The translations under genes and the position numbers were made by a program. Shown piece after piece: positions 50,969 to 60,173 of a DNA stretch of 61,266 bases; the first letter of the stretch is position 1, and each line of letters opens with the position of its first letter. The stretch is from Paracoccus luteus (GTDB lineage: Bacteria > Pseudomonadota > Alphaproteobacteria > Rhodobacterales > Rhodobacteraceae). The notes under the pieces are model-generated. The model worked only from the letters and a program-made list of their open reading frames with translations. It was not told the origin of the DNA and made no database searches. The DNA lies in assembly GCF_004522155.1 (NCBI RefSeq), contig NZ_SDEA01000015.1:1-61266 (forward strand). The letters are read 5' to 3'.

Positions 50969-52291
50969 ATGCAGGGAAAACGCGTTCTGCTGATCGTGGG
51001 GGGCGGCGTCGCCGCCTACAAGACGCCCGAGCTGGTGCGCATGATCCAGCGCGCGGGGGGCGAGGTCACCTGCGTCCTGACCGCCGCGGGCGCGCAGTTC
51101 GTCACGCCGCTGACCCTGTCCGCCCTGTCGGGGCAGCCGTGCCACCGGGATCTGTTCGACCTGACGCGGGAAACCGAGATGGGGCATATCCAGCTGTCGC
51201 GCGCCGCCGATCTGGTTGTTGTGGCGCCCGCGACGGCCGACCTGATGGCCAAGATGGCGGGCGGGCTGGCCGACGATCTCGCCTCGACCCTGCTGATGGC
51301 CACCGACAAGCGGGTGCTGGTCGCGCCGGCCATGAACGTGCGCATGTGGGATCACCCCGCATCCCGCCGCAACCGCGACACGCTGGAGGGCGACGGCATC
51401 CTGTTCGTCGGTCCCGACGTCGGAGAGATGGCTTGCGGCGAATACGGCGCGGGCCGGATGGCCGAGCCGGAGGCGATCCTGGACGCGATCCGGGACGCGC
51501 TGGGCCCGGCCCTGCTGACCGAGGCGCCGCTGCGCCTGCCGCCCGAGGCGGTGGTCGTGCCGCCCCGCCCGCAGGCGGCCCCGGATGATGTCATCGTCAC
51601 GCCGCCGCCGGGCCCGTTGCACGGACGCCACGTCATCGTCACCTCGGGGCCGACGCACGAGCCGATCGACCCGGTGCGCTATATCGCCAACCGTTCGTCG
51701 GGGGCGCAGGGGGCGGCGGTCGCTGCGGCGCTGCGCGACCTGGGGGCGCGGGTCAGCTTTGTCACCGGCCCGGCCAGCGTGCCGCCGCCCGCAGGCGTGA
51801 CGGTCCTGCCCGTGCAGACCGCGGCCGAGATGCAGGCGGCGGTTCAGGCGGCGCTGCCGGCCGACGCGGCGGTGATGGCGGCGGCCGTGGCGGACTGGCG
51901 CGTCGTCAACGCCGCGGACCGCAAGATGAAAAAGGACGGCAGCGGCCGGCCCCCCGCGCTGGACATGGTCGAGAACCCCGACATTCTGGCGTGGATCAGC
52001 CGTGACGACCGCCGCCCGCCGCTGGTCGTGGGCTTTGCCGCGGAAACCGACGACGTCGTGGCGCACGCCACCGCCAAGCGGGCGCGCAAGGGCTGCGACT
52101 GGATCGTGGCCAACGACGTGCGGCCCGCGACCGGCATCATGGGCGGCACGGAAAACGCCGTGGTGCTGATCACCGACAGCAACGCCGAACACTGGCCGCG
52201 CATGCCCAAGGACGAGGTGGCGCGCCGTCTGGCCGCGCGGATCGCGGCGGCGCTGGGCCGCGGCGATCCGCCCGCGAACGGTCCGGCATGA
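50969..52291 (+). CDS. coaBC: Phosphopantothenoylcysteine decarboxylase/phosphopantothenate-cysteine ligase
   Basis: A 440-residue bifunctional CoA enzyme. The N-terminal FMN-binding decarboxylase (1-185) has PCHRDLFDLT with the catalytic His, PAMNVRMW near residue 115, and the lid Cys in GEMACGEYGAGRM. The C-terminal ligase (about 215-430) has SGPTHEPIDPVRYIANRSSG and VAAVADWRV-type segments. The last four bases overlap the start of a cysteine desulfurase (ATGA), so CoA synthesis is coupled to the Fe-S operon that follows. Confidence 0.96.
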   Translation: MQGKRVLLIVGGGVAAYKTPELVRMIQRAGGEVTCVLTAAGAQFVTPLTLSALSGQPCHRDLFDLTRETEMGHIQLSRAADLVVVAPATADLMAKMAGGLADDLASTLLMATDKRVLVAPAMNVRMWDHPASRRNRDTLEGDGILFVGPDVGEMACGEYGAGRMAEPEAILDAIRDALGPALLTEAPLRLPPEAVVVPPRPQAAPDDVIVTPPPGPLHGRHVIVTSGPTHEPIDPVRYIANRSSGAQGAAVAAALRDLGARVSFVTGPASVPPPAGVTVLPVQTAAEMQAAVQAALPADAAVMAAAVADWRVVNAADRKMKKDGSGRPPALDMVENPDILAWISRDDRRPPLVVGFAAETDDVVAHATAKRARKGCDWIVANDVRPATGIMGGTENAVVLITDSNAEHWPRMPKDEVARRLAARIAAALGRGDPPANGPA

Positions 52292-53334
52292 GCCGCGTCT
52301 ATCTGGACTGGAACGCCACCGCCCCCCTGCGGCCCGAGGCGCGCGCCGCGATGGCCGCGGCGATGGACGTGGTCGGCAACCCGTCGAGCGTCCACGCCGA
52401 GGGGCGCGCGGCCAAGATGCTGCTGGAACGCTCGCGCGAGGCGGTGGCGCAGGCGCTGGGCGCGGCGCAGGCCGACATCGTGTTCACCTCGGGCGCGACC
52501 GAGGCTGCCGCGCTGGCGCTGGAAGGGCAGGGGCTGGCCTGCGCAGCCGTCGAACACGATGCCGTGCGGGCCTGGTGCGACGAGGTGCTGGCGGTGGCCC
52601 CCGACGGGCAGGTGACGGTGCCCGACCCGGCCCGCGCCGCCCTGCAACTGGCCAACAGCGAAACCGGGGTGATCCAGCCGCTGCCGCAGGGGCTGGCGGT
52701 CAGCGACCTGACGCAGGGTTTCGGCAAGATCCCGCTGGCCTTCGACTGGCTGGGCATCGGCGCGGGGTTCGTCAGCGCCCACAAGCTGGGCGGTCCGCGC
52801 GGCGTGGGCGCGCTGATCCTGCGCGCGGGCACTGACCGGGCGGCCCGCATCCGCGGCGGCGGGCAGGAACTGGGCCGGCGCGCGGGCACGGAAAACCTGA
52901 TCGGCATCGCGGGCTTTGCGGCCGCGGCGGCGGCGGCGCAGCGCGACCTGGCCGACGGCATGGCGGAGAAATTGGCGACGCAGCGAAATCGCCTGCGAAT
53001 GAGACTGGAAGATGCCGAGGGAAACACTATGTTTCCGGGGCGCGACAGTGACTGCCTGCCCAACACCCTGTCAATCCTCACGCCCGGATGGCGCGGGGAA
53101 ACGCAGGTCATGCAGATGGATCTGGCGGGGTTCGCCGTGTCCGCCGGGTCGGCCTGTTCGTCGGGCAAGGTCCGGGCCAGCGGGGTGCTGCGCGCGATGG
53201 GGCTGTCCGACGATGACGCGGGCTGCGCCCTGCGGGTGTCGTTCGGATGGGCGACCCCGGTCGAGGATTTGGATCGCTTTGCCGACGCGTGGCTTGCCGC
53301 CCGCGCCCGTTGGCAAGGCAAGCGAGGAAGGTGA
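52288..53334 (+). CDS. Cysteine desulfurase, NifS/IscS type, compact
   Basis: A 348-residue PLP enzyme that removes sulfur from cysteine for Fe-S assembly. The PLP Lys is in FVSAHKLGGPRGVGAL near residue 165, the substrate Arg in GGGQELGRRAGTENL near 196, and the persulfide Cys in SAGSACSSGKVRASG near 291. At 348 residues it is about 40-50 shorter than usual NifS/IscS; the N-terminal and central loops are trimmed. It opens the suf operon and is translationally coupled to coaBC, in the place where an iscR-type regulator is usually found upstream. Confidence 0.92.
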   Translation: MSRVYLDWNATAPLRPEARAAMAAAMDVVGNPSSVHAEGRAAKMLLERSREAVAQALGAAQADIVFTSGATEAAALALEGQGLACAAVEHDAVRAWCDEVLAVAPDGQVTVPDPARAALQLANSETGVIQPLPQGLAVSDLTQGFGKIPLAFDWLGIGAGFVSAHKLGGPRGVGALILRAGTDRAARIRGGGQELGRRAGTENLIGIAGFAAAAAAAQRDLADGMAEKLATQRNRLRMRLEDAEGNTMFPGRDSDCLPNTLSILTPGWRGETQVMQMDLAGFAVSAGSACSSGKVRASGVLRAMGLSDDDAGCALRVSFGWATPVEDLDRFADAWLAARARWQGKRGR

Positions 53335-53337
53335 GCG

Positions 53338-54864
53338 ATGGCCGCGTTGGACATGCCCGAGATCGAGGTGCGCGAAGGCGTCGACCGCGAGACGGTGGAA
53401 ACCGTCGCCAACATGGGTTCCTATAAATACGGCTGGGAGACCGAAATCGAGATGGAATACGCCCCCAAGGGCGTATCCGAGGACATCGTCCGGCTGATTT
53501 CCCAGCGCAACGAGGAACCGGAATGGATGACGGAATGGCGGCTGACCGCCTTCCGCCGCTGGCAGACGATGGTCGAGCCGCGCTGGGCGATGCTGAATTA
53601 CCCTGACATCGACTATCAGGATCAATATTACTACGCCCGCCCGAAAAGCATGTCGGTCAAGCCCAAGTCGCTGGACGAGGTCGATCCCAAGCTGCTGGCG
53701 ACCTATGAAAAGCTGGGCATCCCGCTGAAGGAACAGGCGATCCTGGCCGGGATCGAGGGCGCCGAGGGCGCCCCGGCCGAGGGGCGCCGCGTCGCCGTGG
53801 ACGCCGTCTTCGACAGCGTCAGCCTGGGCACCACCTTCCAGGACGAGCTGGCCAAGGCCGGCGTCATCTTCTGTTCGATCAGCGAGGCGATCCGCAAGCA
53901 TCCCGATCTGGTGCGGAAATACCTCGGCTCGGTCGTGCCGCAAAGCGACAACTATTTCGCCACGCTGAACAGCGCGGTGTTTTCGGACGGCTCGTTCGTC
54001 TATATCCCGCCGGGCGTGCGCTGCCCGATGGAGCTTTCGACCTATTTCCGCATCAACGCGGAAAACACCGGCCAGTTCGAACGCACGCTGATCATCGCCG
54101 ACAAGGGCAGCTATGTCAGCTATCTCGAGGGCTGCACCGCGCCGAAACGCGACGTGGCGCAGCTGCACGCGGCGGTGGTGGAGATCGTCGTGCTGGAGGA
54201 CGCCGAGGTGAAATACTCGACCGTCCAGAACTGGTATCCCGGCGACGAGGAAGGCAAGGGCGGCATCTACAACTTTGTCACCAAGCGGGCGGACTGCCGA
54301 GAGGCCCGCGCCAAGGTGATGTGGACGCAGGTGGAAACCGGGTCCGCGATCACGTGGAAATACCCGTCCTGCATCCTGCGCGGCGAGGGCAGCCAGGGCG
54401 AGTTCTATTCGATCGCCATCGCCAACAACGCCCAGCAGGCCGACACCGGGACCAAGATGATCCATCTGGGCCGGAACACCCGGTCGCGCATCGTGTCCAA
54501 GGGGATTTCCGCCGGGCGCGCGCAGAACACCTATCGCGGCTTGGTGACGATGCACCCGCGCGCCACCGACAGCCGCAACTATACCCAGTGCGACAGCCTG
54601 CTGATCGGCGACAAGTGCGGGGCGCATACCGTGCCCTATATCGAGGTCAAGAACACCTCGTCGCGCGTCGAACACGAGGCGACCACGTCCAAGGTGGACG
54701 AGGACCAGCTGTTCTATTGCCGCGCCCGCGGCATGGACGAGGAAGAGGCCGTGGCGCTGGTCGTCAACGGGTTCTGCCGCGACGTGCTGCAGGCGCTGCC
54801 GATGGAGTTCGCGATGGAGGCGCAGAGCCTGGTCGCGATCAGCCTGGAAGGCAGCGTCGGTTGA
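53338..54864 (+). CDS. sufB: Fe-S cluster scaffold SufB
   Basis: A 508-residue subunit of the SufBC2D scaffold. It shows the SufB core beta-helix with [33 protein letters not shown] and the C-terminal [19 protein letters not shown] segment, including the Cys residues used for cluster assembly and the conserved Glu and His positions. GAGGAAGG precedes the ATG, three bases after the desulfurase stop. The FkbM-like gene follows 27 bp later. Confidence 0.97.
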   Translation: MAALDMPEIEVREGVDRETVETVANMGSYKYGWETEIEMEYAPKGVSEDIVRLISQRNEEPEWMTEWRLTAFRRWQTMVEPRWAMLNYPDIDYQDQYYYARPKSMSVKPKSLDEVDPKLLATYEKLGIPLKEQAILAGIEGAEGAPAEGRRVAVDAVFDSVSLGTTFQDELAKAGVIFCSISEAIRKHPDLVRKYLGSVVPQSDNYFATLNSAVFSDGSFVYIPPGVRCPMELSTYFRINAENTGQFERTLIIADKGSYVSYLEGCTAPKRDVAQLHAAVVEIVVLEDAEVKYSTVQNWYPGDEEGKGGIYNFVTKRADCREARAKVMWTQVETGSAITWKYPSCILRGEGSQGEFYSIAIANNAQQADTGTKMIHLGRNTRSRIVSKGISAGRAQNTYRGLVTMHPRATDSRNYTQCDSLLIGDKCGAHTVPYIEVKNTSSRVEHEATTSKVDEDQLFYCRARGMDEEEAVALVVNGFCRDVLQALPMEFAMEAQSLVAISLEGSVG

Positions 54865-54891
54865 CGCACCGCAAGGAGACCTGCGCCCCCC

Positions 54892-55677
54892 ATGTCTGAG
54901 GCGATCGACCTGCCGCGGCCCGAGCTGACCGACGCATCGTATTTTGATGCGGCGGCGGCGCGGGCTGCGCTGGCGTCGGGCGGGCCGGTGGCCTTTCCGC
55001 CCTTTGACCTGGTCCATTGGGGCGGGCTGACATTCGCGCTGAACTATCGCCGCGACCCGGTGCAGAACGCGATCCGCGAGGGCCGGTTCTATGAACTGCC
55101 CGAGCTGCGGACGCTGAAAGGCCTGGTCGCCCCCGGCGCCACCATCGTCGATATCGGCGCCAATGTCGGCAACCACGCGCTGTTCTTTGCCCGCCGGATG
55201 CGCGCGGCCCGCGTCATCGTGTTCGAGCCGAACCCGCTGGCCGCCGCGCCGCTGATGGCGAACGTGCTGCTGAACGGGCTGGCGGGCGTCGTCTGCCTTG
55301 ACCATCTGGGCGTGGCGCTGGGTGCGGGCGCGTCCACGGGCTTTGGCATGCGCCGCCACGACCGCAACCTGGGCGCCACCCGCCTGCGTCCCGGCGAAGG
55401 CTGCATCCCGGTCTGCCGCGGCGACGATCTGCTGACCGGCGAGACGCCCGCCCTGATCAAGATCGACGTCGAGGGGATGGAGATGGAAGTGCTGGCGGGC
55501 CTGTCCGCCACCATCGCCCGCGCCCGCCCCCTGATGATGGTCGAGGTGGACGACGCCAACCTTGCCGCCTTTCTGGACTGGCAGGCGGCGGCGGGGTATC
55601 GCCCGGTCAAGGACTGGCGGGTCAGCAAGAGCAATGCGAATTACCTGATCGAACCCCGGCGGGACGACACCGCCTGA
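54892..55677 (+). CDS. FkbM family SAM-dependent methyltransferase within the suf operon
   Basis: A 261-residue methyltransferase. The SAM motif I is ATIVDIGANVGNHALFFA near residue 87, followed by VIVFEPNPLAAAPLMANV, and ALIKIDVEGMEMEVLAGL near 185, the FkbM hallmark. Such enzymes O-methylate sugars or small molecules; no target is evident here. AAGGAG precedes the ATG and the spacing to sufB (27 bp) and sufC (76 bp) indicates co-transcription with Fe-S assembly genes. Why a methyltransferase belongs here is unknown. Confidence 0.9.
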   Translation: MSEAIDLPRPELTDASYFDAAAARAALASGGPVAFPPFDLVHWGGLTFALNYRRDPVQNAIREGRFYELPELRTLKGLVAPGATIVDIGANVGNHALFFARRMRAARVIVFEPNPLAAAPLMANVLLNGLAGVVCLDHLGVALGAGASTGFGMRRHDRNLGATRLRPGEGCIPVCRGDDLLTGETPALIKIDVEGMEMEVLAGLSATIARARPLMMVEVDDANLAAFLDWQAAAGYRPVKDWRVSKSNANYLIEPRRDDTA

Positions 55678-55753
55678 TGTGATGCATGGGCGCGCGCGAG
55701 CCTGCCGCGCCCGCAGCCGGTCCCGGACCGGCGCCGAGGAAAAGGAAACGACG

Positions 55754-56515
55754 ATGCTGCAGATCAACAACCTTCATGTCGAGCTTGAGGACGAGGGCAA
55801 GCCGATCCTCAAGGGCGTGACCCTGACCGTCCCGGCGGGCGAGGTTCACGCGATCATGGGGCCGAACGGGTCGGGCAAGTCCACGACGTCCTATGTGCTG
55901 GCCGGGCGCGACGGCTATGCCGTGACCGAGGGCACGGCCACCCTGAACGGCCGGAACCTGCTGGAGATGGAGCCGGAGGCCCGCGCCGCCGCCGGCCTGT
56001 TCCTGGCATTCCAGTATCCGGTGGAAATCCCCGGCGTCGGCAACATGACCTTTCTGCGGACCGCCGTGAACGCGCAGCGCAAAAGCCGCGGCGAGCCGGA
56101 ACTGACTGCGGGCGAGTTCCTGAAGGCGATCCGCGCCAAGGCCGCCGATCTGCAGATCGACGCCGAGATGCTGAAGCGCCCGGTCAACGTGGGCTTTTCG
56201 GGCGGCGAGAAAAAGCGCAACGAAATCCTGCAGATGGCGATGCTGGAACCGACGATGTGCATCCTTGACGAGACCGATTCCGGTCTGGACGTCGATGCGA
56301 TGCGGCTGGTCGCGGACGGCGTGAACGCGCTGCGCTCGCCCGACCGCAGCTTTCTTGTGATCACGCATTACCAGCGCCTGCTGGACCATATCCGCCCCGA
56401 CGTGGTGCATATCATGGCCGACGGCCGCATCGTGAAATCGGGCGGGCCGGAACTTGCGATGGAAGTCGAGCAGAACGGCTATGCCGATATTCTGGCCGAG
56501 GTCGCCGATGCCTGA
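55754..56515 (+). CDS. sufC: Fe-S cluster assembly ATPase SufC
   Basis: A 253-residue ABC-type ATPase of the SufBCD complex. Walker A is GPNGSGKST near residue 40, the Q-loop is in LFLAFQYPVEIPGVGN, the signature is FSGGEKKRNEILQ near 155, and Walker B ILDETDSGLDVD near 180; all are intact. ATG 55754 (MLQINNLH) follows GGAAACGACG. The stop overlaps sufD by eight bases. Confidence 0.97.
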   Translation: MLQINNLHVELEDEGKPILKGVTLTVPAGEVHAIMGPNGSGKSTTSYVLAGRDGYAVTEGTATLNGRNLLEMEPEARAAAGLFLAFQYPVEIPGVGNMTFLRTAVNAQRKSRGEPELTAGEFLKAIRAKAADLQIDAEMLKRPVNVGFSGGEKKRNEILQMAMLEPTMCILDETDSGLDVDAMRLVADGVNALRSPDRSFLVITHYQRLLDHIRPDVVHIMADGRIVKSGGPELAMEVEQNGYADILAEVADA

Positions 56516-57839
56516 CAGCGCCGTGCTTGACATCATGACCCCGACGGTCGAGGGGCAGGGCGCCCCCGACCCCCTGGCCGCCCGGCTGGGCGCGCTGCCC
56601 GATGGCGGCGTGACCGCGCCCGCGCGCGCCGACGCCCTGTCGCGGCTGCGCGCGATGGGCCTGCCGCGTCCACGCGACGAATACTGGCGCTATACCGATC
56701 CCGCGCCCTTTACTGCCGCGACCCCTGCGGCGCAGCCGGTCGATCCGGCGGCGGGCGACCCGCCGCTGTTTTCCGATCTGGACCGTCTGCGGATCGTGTT
56801 CGTGGACGGCCGCTTCGACGCGCAGGCGTCGGACGATCTGTCGATGTCGGGCGTCAGCATCCTGCCGCTGTCGCAGGCGCAGGCGCAGCCCGGCCACTGG
56901 GTCGGCGCGGCCTATGGCCAGCTTGAACAGGCGGGCCAGACCCCGGTGGCGCGGCCCTTCGCGGCGCTGAACACGGCGTCGGCGACCGACGGCGTGGTGG
57001 TCCATGTCACCGGGCGCGCCGAAAAACCCGTGCAGATCCTGTATCGGCGCAGCGGCGATGCGGCGGATGTCGTCTGCCACCACGTCCTGCGGCTGGACGC
57101 GGGCGCGGAGCTGACGCTGCTGGAAAACGGGCTGGTCGGCGCGCGCGGCAACCTGCTGATCGAGGCGGACCTGGCGCCCGGCGCCCAGCTGCACCATGTC
57201 GCGGCGCTGCGCGCGGGCAATCCCCGCGTCAGCCTGACCCATCTGTTCGCTCGGCTGGCCAGCGGATCGACGCTGAAAAGCTTTACCCTGTCGGTCGACG
57301 GCGCGCATATGCGGTCCGAGGCGGTGCTGGACATGGCCGGCGACGACGTGGTGGCCCATGTCGCGGGGGCGATGCTGGGCGACGGGTCGCAGGTCCACCA
57401 CGACGACACCGTCTGGGTCACCCACGGCGGCCTGCGCGGCGAAAGCCGGCAGGTGTTCAAGAAGGTGCTGAAGAACGGCGCCACCGGCGTGTTCCAGGGC
57501 AAGATCCTGGTGCGCCCCGGCGCGCAGAAGACCGACGGCTATCAGATCAGCCAGGCGCTGCTGCTGGACGAGGCCAGCCAGTTCCTGGCAAAGCCCGAGC
57601 TGGAAATCTATGCCGACGACGTGAAGTGTTCCCACGGATCGACCACCGGCGCGCTGGACGAGACGGCGCTGTTCTACCTGCGTTCGCGCGGGGTGCCGCG
57701 GGAACGCGCGGTCGTGCTGCTGGTGCTGTCCTTCGTGGCCGACGCCCTGGCCGAGATCGAGGACGAGCGCCTGCGCGACCGCATCGGCGAACGGCTGGAA
57801 GACTGGCTGACCGCCCGCGCATCGGGCGTGGCGGGCTGA
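56508..57839 (+). CDS. sufD: Fe-S cluster assembly protein SufD
   Basis: A 443-residue SufB paralogue that completes the SufBC2D scaffold. The N-terminal helical part has GLPRPRDEYWRYTDPAPF near residue 50, and the C-terminal beta-helix has CSHGSTTGALDETALFYL with the conserved His near 370, followed by RSRGVPRERAVVLLVLSF. It starts inside sufC, and a YIP1-like gene begins one base after its stop. Confidence 0.96.
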   Translation: MPDSAVLDIMTPTVEGQGAPDPLAARLGALPDGGVTAPARADALSRLRAMGLPRPRDEYWRYTDPAPFTAATPAAQPVDPAAGDPPLFSDLDRLRIVFVDGRFDAQASDDLSMSGVSILPLSQAQAQPGHWVGAAYGQLEQAGQTPVARPFAALNTASATDGVVVHVTGRAEKPVQILYRRSGDAADVVCHHVLRLDAGAELTLLENGLVGARGNLLIEADLAPGAQLHHVAALRAGNPRVSLTHLFARLASGSTLKSFTLSVDGAHMRSEAVLDMAGDDVVAHVAGAMLGDGSQVHHDDTVWVTHGGLRGESRQVFKKVLKNGATGVFQGKILVRPGAQKTDGYQISQALLLDEASQFLAKPELEIYADDVKCSHGSTTGALDETALFYLRSRGVPRERAVVLLVLSFVADALAEIEDERLRDRIGERLEDWLTARASGVAG

Positions 57840-57840
57840 C

Positions 57841-58338
57841 ATGGCGCTGGTGCCGCGCATCCTGTCCACCTGGCGGTCGCCGCGCGCGACCGTCGCCGGT
57901 CTGCGCGGCATGGCCGAGCCGTCGATGCTGGCGCTGCTGGTCGGCACGATGGCGGTCTATTTCGTCGCGCAATGGCCGGGGCTGGCGCGCGCGGCGCAGC
58001 TGGACCCCTCGGTGCCGCTGAATGCGCGGCTGGGCGGGGCGCTGTTGGGGACGCTGTTCCTGATGCCGCTGGTGGTGCTGGCGGTCGCCGGGATCGTCGG
58101 GCTGACCGCGCGGGCGGCGGGCCTGGCGCTGACCGGCGCCGGCTCGCGCCTGGCGCTGATCTGGGCGCTGGCGGCGACCGCCCCCGCCATGCTGCTGGCC
58201 GGGCTGGTGCGCGGACTGATCGGTCCGGGGCCGGGGCTGACACTGGTCCAGACGGTGGCGGGCATCGCCTTTGTCGTGTTCTGGGCCGCCGGGTTGCAGG
58301 CGCTGTCCCGCGGCCCCGGCGCACGGCGGGCATCATGA
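57841..58338 (+). CDS. YIP1-like membrane protein 1 in the suf operon
   Basis: A 165-residue membrane protein with about four hydrophobic helices (about 30-45, 65-90, 103-122 and 130-150). The layout matches YIP1-family proteins with bundled transmembrane helices. It begins directly after sufD and its stop overlaps the next gene (ATGA). A role in Fe-S or sulfur handling at the membrane is only inferred from the operon. Confidence 0.85.
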   Translation: MALVPRILSTWRSPRATVAGLRGMAEPSMLALLVGTMAVYFVAQWPGLARAAQLDPSVPLNARLGGALLGTLFLMPLVVLAVAGIVGLTARAAGLALTGAGSRLALIWALAATAPAMLLAGLVRGLIGPGPGLTLVQTVAGIAFVVFWAAGLQALSRGPGARRAS

Positions 58339-58916
58339 TCGCGCTGATGAAACAGACCCTGCGCGAGCCGCGCCGCGCATTCGCCCGGCTGCGCGCGCTG
58401 GCGCTGCCGATGTCGGCGCGCTGGGGGCTGGTCATCATGGCCGCCGCAGCCTCGTCGGTGCTGTCCTTCGTCGGCACGCTGCTGTTTCCGCCGCCCGCCG
58501 CGGGGTCGGCCGACGTGCTGCATGTGCTGTCGGTGACGCCCTGGGCGATGGCCGCGACGCAGGTCGGGTCGGCCGCGCTGGCCGCCTATCTGCTGGCCGA
58601 GGTCGGGCGCATCTTCCGCGGCACGGGCAGCTTTGCGGACGCCCTGCTGGCGGTCGGCTGGGTCGAGACGATGATGGTCGCCCTGCAGGCGCTGCAACTG
58701 GTTCTGGTGCTGGTGCTGCCGCCTCTGGCCGGGCTGGTCGGCATCGCCTCGCTGGTGCTGGCGACGCTGCTCGTCATCCTCTTCACGATGGAGTTGCACG
58801 GGTTCCGCAACCCGCTGCTGGTCGTCCTTGGCATCATCGGAACGGTGATGGTCACGGGCTTTGTCCTGTCGCTTGCGGCCGCGACGCTGGGAATCCTGCC
58901 CGAGGTGCCGGTATGA
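58335..58916 (+). CDS. YIP1-like membrane protein 2 in the suf operon
   Basis: A 193-residue membrane protein with five or so helices and a short basic N terminus (MIALMKQTLREPRRAFARLR). It appears to be a diverged partner of the preceding protein. Both overlaps are ATGA, with YIP1 protein 1 and with sufS, so all three are translated together. The pair may form a hetero-oligomer. Confidence 0.85.
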   Translation: MIALMKQTLREPRRAFARLRALALPMSARWGLVIMAAAASSVLSFVGTLLFPPPAAGSADVLHVLSVTPWAMAATQVGSAALAAYLLAEVGRIFRGTGSFADALLAVGWVETMMVALQALQLVLVLVLPPLAGLVGIASLVLATLLVILFTMELHGFRNPLLVVLGIIGTVMVTGFVLSLAAATLGILPEVPV

Positions 58917-60124
58917 GCTTTGACGTCCAAAAGGTCCGCGCCGATTTCCCGATCCTGTCGCGGCAGGTCAACGGCCGCCCGCTGGTCTATCTGGACAACG
59001 GCGCCAGCGCGCAGAAACCGCAGGTGGTGATCGACGCGGTTGCCAACGCCTATGGCGCGGAATACGCCAACGTCCACCGCGGCCTGCATTTCCTGTCGAA
59101 CCTCGCGACCGAGAACTATGAACGCGTGCGCGGCATCATCGCCCGTTTCCTGAACGCCCCGCACGAGGACGAGGTGATCTTCACCTCGGGTTCGACCGAG
59201 GGGATCAACCTCGTGTCCTATGGCTGGGCCGCGCCCCGCTTGGGTCCGGGCGACGAGATCCTGCTGTCGGTGCTGGAACACCACGCCAATATCGTGCCCT
59301 GGCATTTCCTGCGCGAACGGCAGGGCGTCGTGCTGCGCTGGGTCGAACCCGAACCCGACGGCAGCCTGCCGCCTGAAAAGATGCTGGCCGCGATCGGGCC
59401 ACGCACCCGGCTGATCGCCGTCACCCACATGTCGAACGTGACCGGCACGGTCGTGGACGTCGCCCGCATCGCGGCCGGGACTGACGTGCCGGTGCTGGTC
59501 GACGGCAGCCAGTCGGCCGTCCACATGCCGGTGGACGTGGGCGCGCTTGGCTGCGATTTCTTCTGCATCACGGGCCACAAGCTGTATGGCCCGTCCGGGT
59601 CCGGCGCGATCTGGATCGCCCGCGACCGCCAGGCCGAGATGCGCCCGTTCATGGGCGGCGGCGACATGATCCGCGAGGTGACGCGCGACGCCGTCACCTA
59701 TGCCAACCCGCCCCTGCGGTTCGAGGCGGGCACCCCCGGCATCGTCAACCAGATCGGCCTGGGCGCCGCGCTGCAATACCTGACGGGGCTGGGAATGGAC
59801 AACATCGCCGCGCATGAACGCAGCCTGCGCGACCATGCCCGGGCGCGCCTGAACGGGCTGAACTGGCTGTCGGTGCAGGGCGACGCGCCGGGCAAGGGGG
59901 CGATCTTTTCGCTGACCATGCCGGGGGCGCATGCCCACGACATTTCGACCATCCTGGACAAGCGCGGGATCGCCGTGCGGGCGGGCACGCATTGCGCCAT
60001 GCCGCTGATGCAGCACTATGGCCTGCCCGCGACGGCGCGCGCCAGCTTTGCGATGTACAACACCCTGGCCGAGGTCGATGCGCTGATCGACGGGCTCGAG
60101 TTCTGCCGCGAGCTGTTCGCCTGA
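58913..60124 (+). CDS. sufS: Cysteine desulfurase SufS
   Basis: A 403-residue group II desulfurase. It has FPILSRQVNGRPLVYLDNGA at the start, the PLP Lys in FFCITGHKLYGPSGSGAIW near residue 223, and the persulfide Cys in VRAGTHCAMPLMQHYG near 362, all typical of SufS. SufS normally needs SufE or SufU, and neither is in the operon. It ends the suf run; a hairpin follows. Confidence 0.97.
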   Translation: MSFDVQKVRADFPILSRQVNGRPLVYLDNGASAQKPQVVIDAVANAYGAEYANVHRGLHFLSNLATENYERVRGIIARFLNAPHEDEVIFTSGSTEGINLVSYGWAAPRLGPGDEILLSVLEHHANIVPWHFLRERQGVVLRWVEPEPDGSLPPEKMLAAIGPRTRLIAVTHMSNVTGTVVDVARIAAGTDVPVLVDGSQSAVHMPVDVGALGCDFFCITGHKLYGPSGSGAIWIARDRQAEMRPFMGGGDMIREVTRDAVTYANPPLRFEAGTPGIVNQIGLGAALQYLTGLGMDNIAAHERSLRDHARARLNGLNWLSVQGDAPGKGAIFSLTMPGAHAHDISTILDKRGIAVRAGTHCAMPLMQHYGLPATARASFAMYNTLAEVDALIDGLEFCRELFA

Positions 60125-60142
60125 TCGGCGGGGCGGAGTGGG

Positions 60143-60167
60143 GCGGCCCGGCCGGTGGCCGGACCGC
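60143..60167. terminator. Hairpin between sufS and the FMN reductase gene
   Basis: An 11-bp stem with one mismatch (GCGGCCCGGCC / GGCCGGACCGC) and a GGT loop lies between two convergent stops. There is no T-tract on either side. Confidence 0.55.
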
Positions 60168-60173
60168 GCCGTG

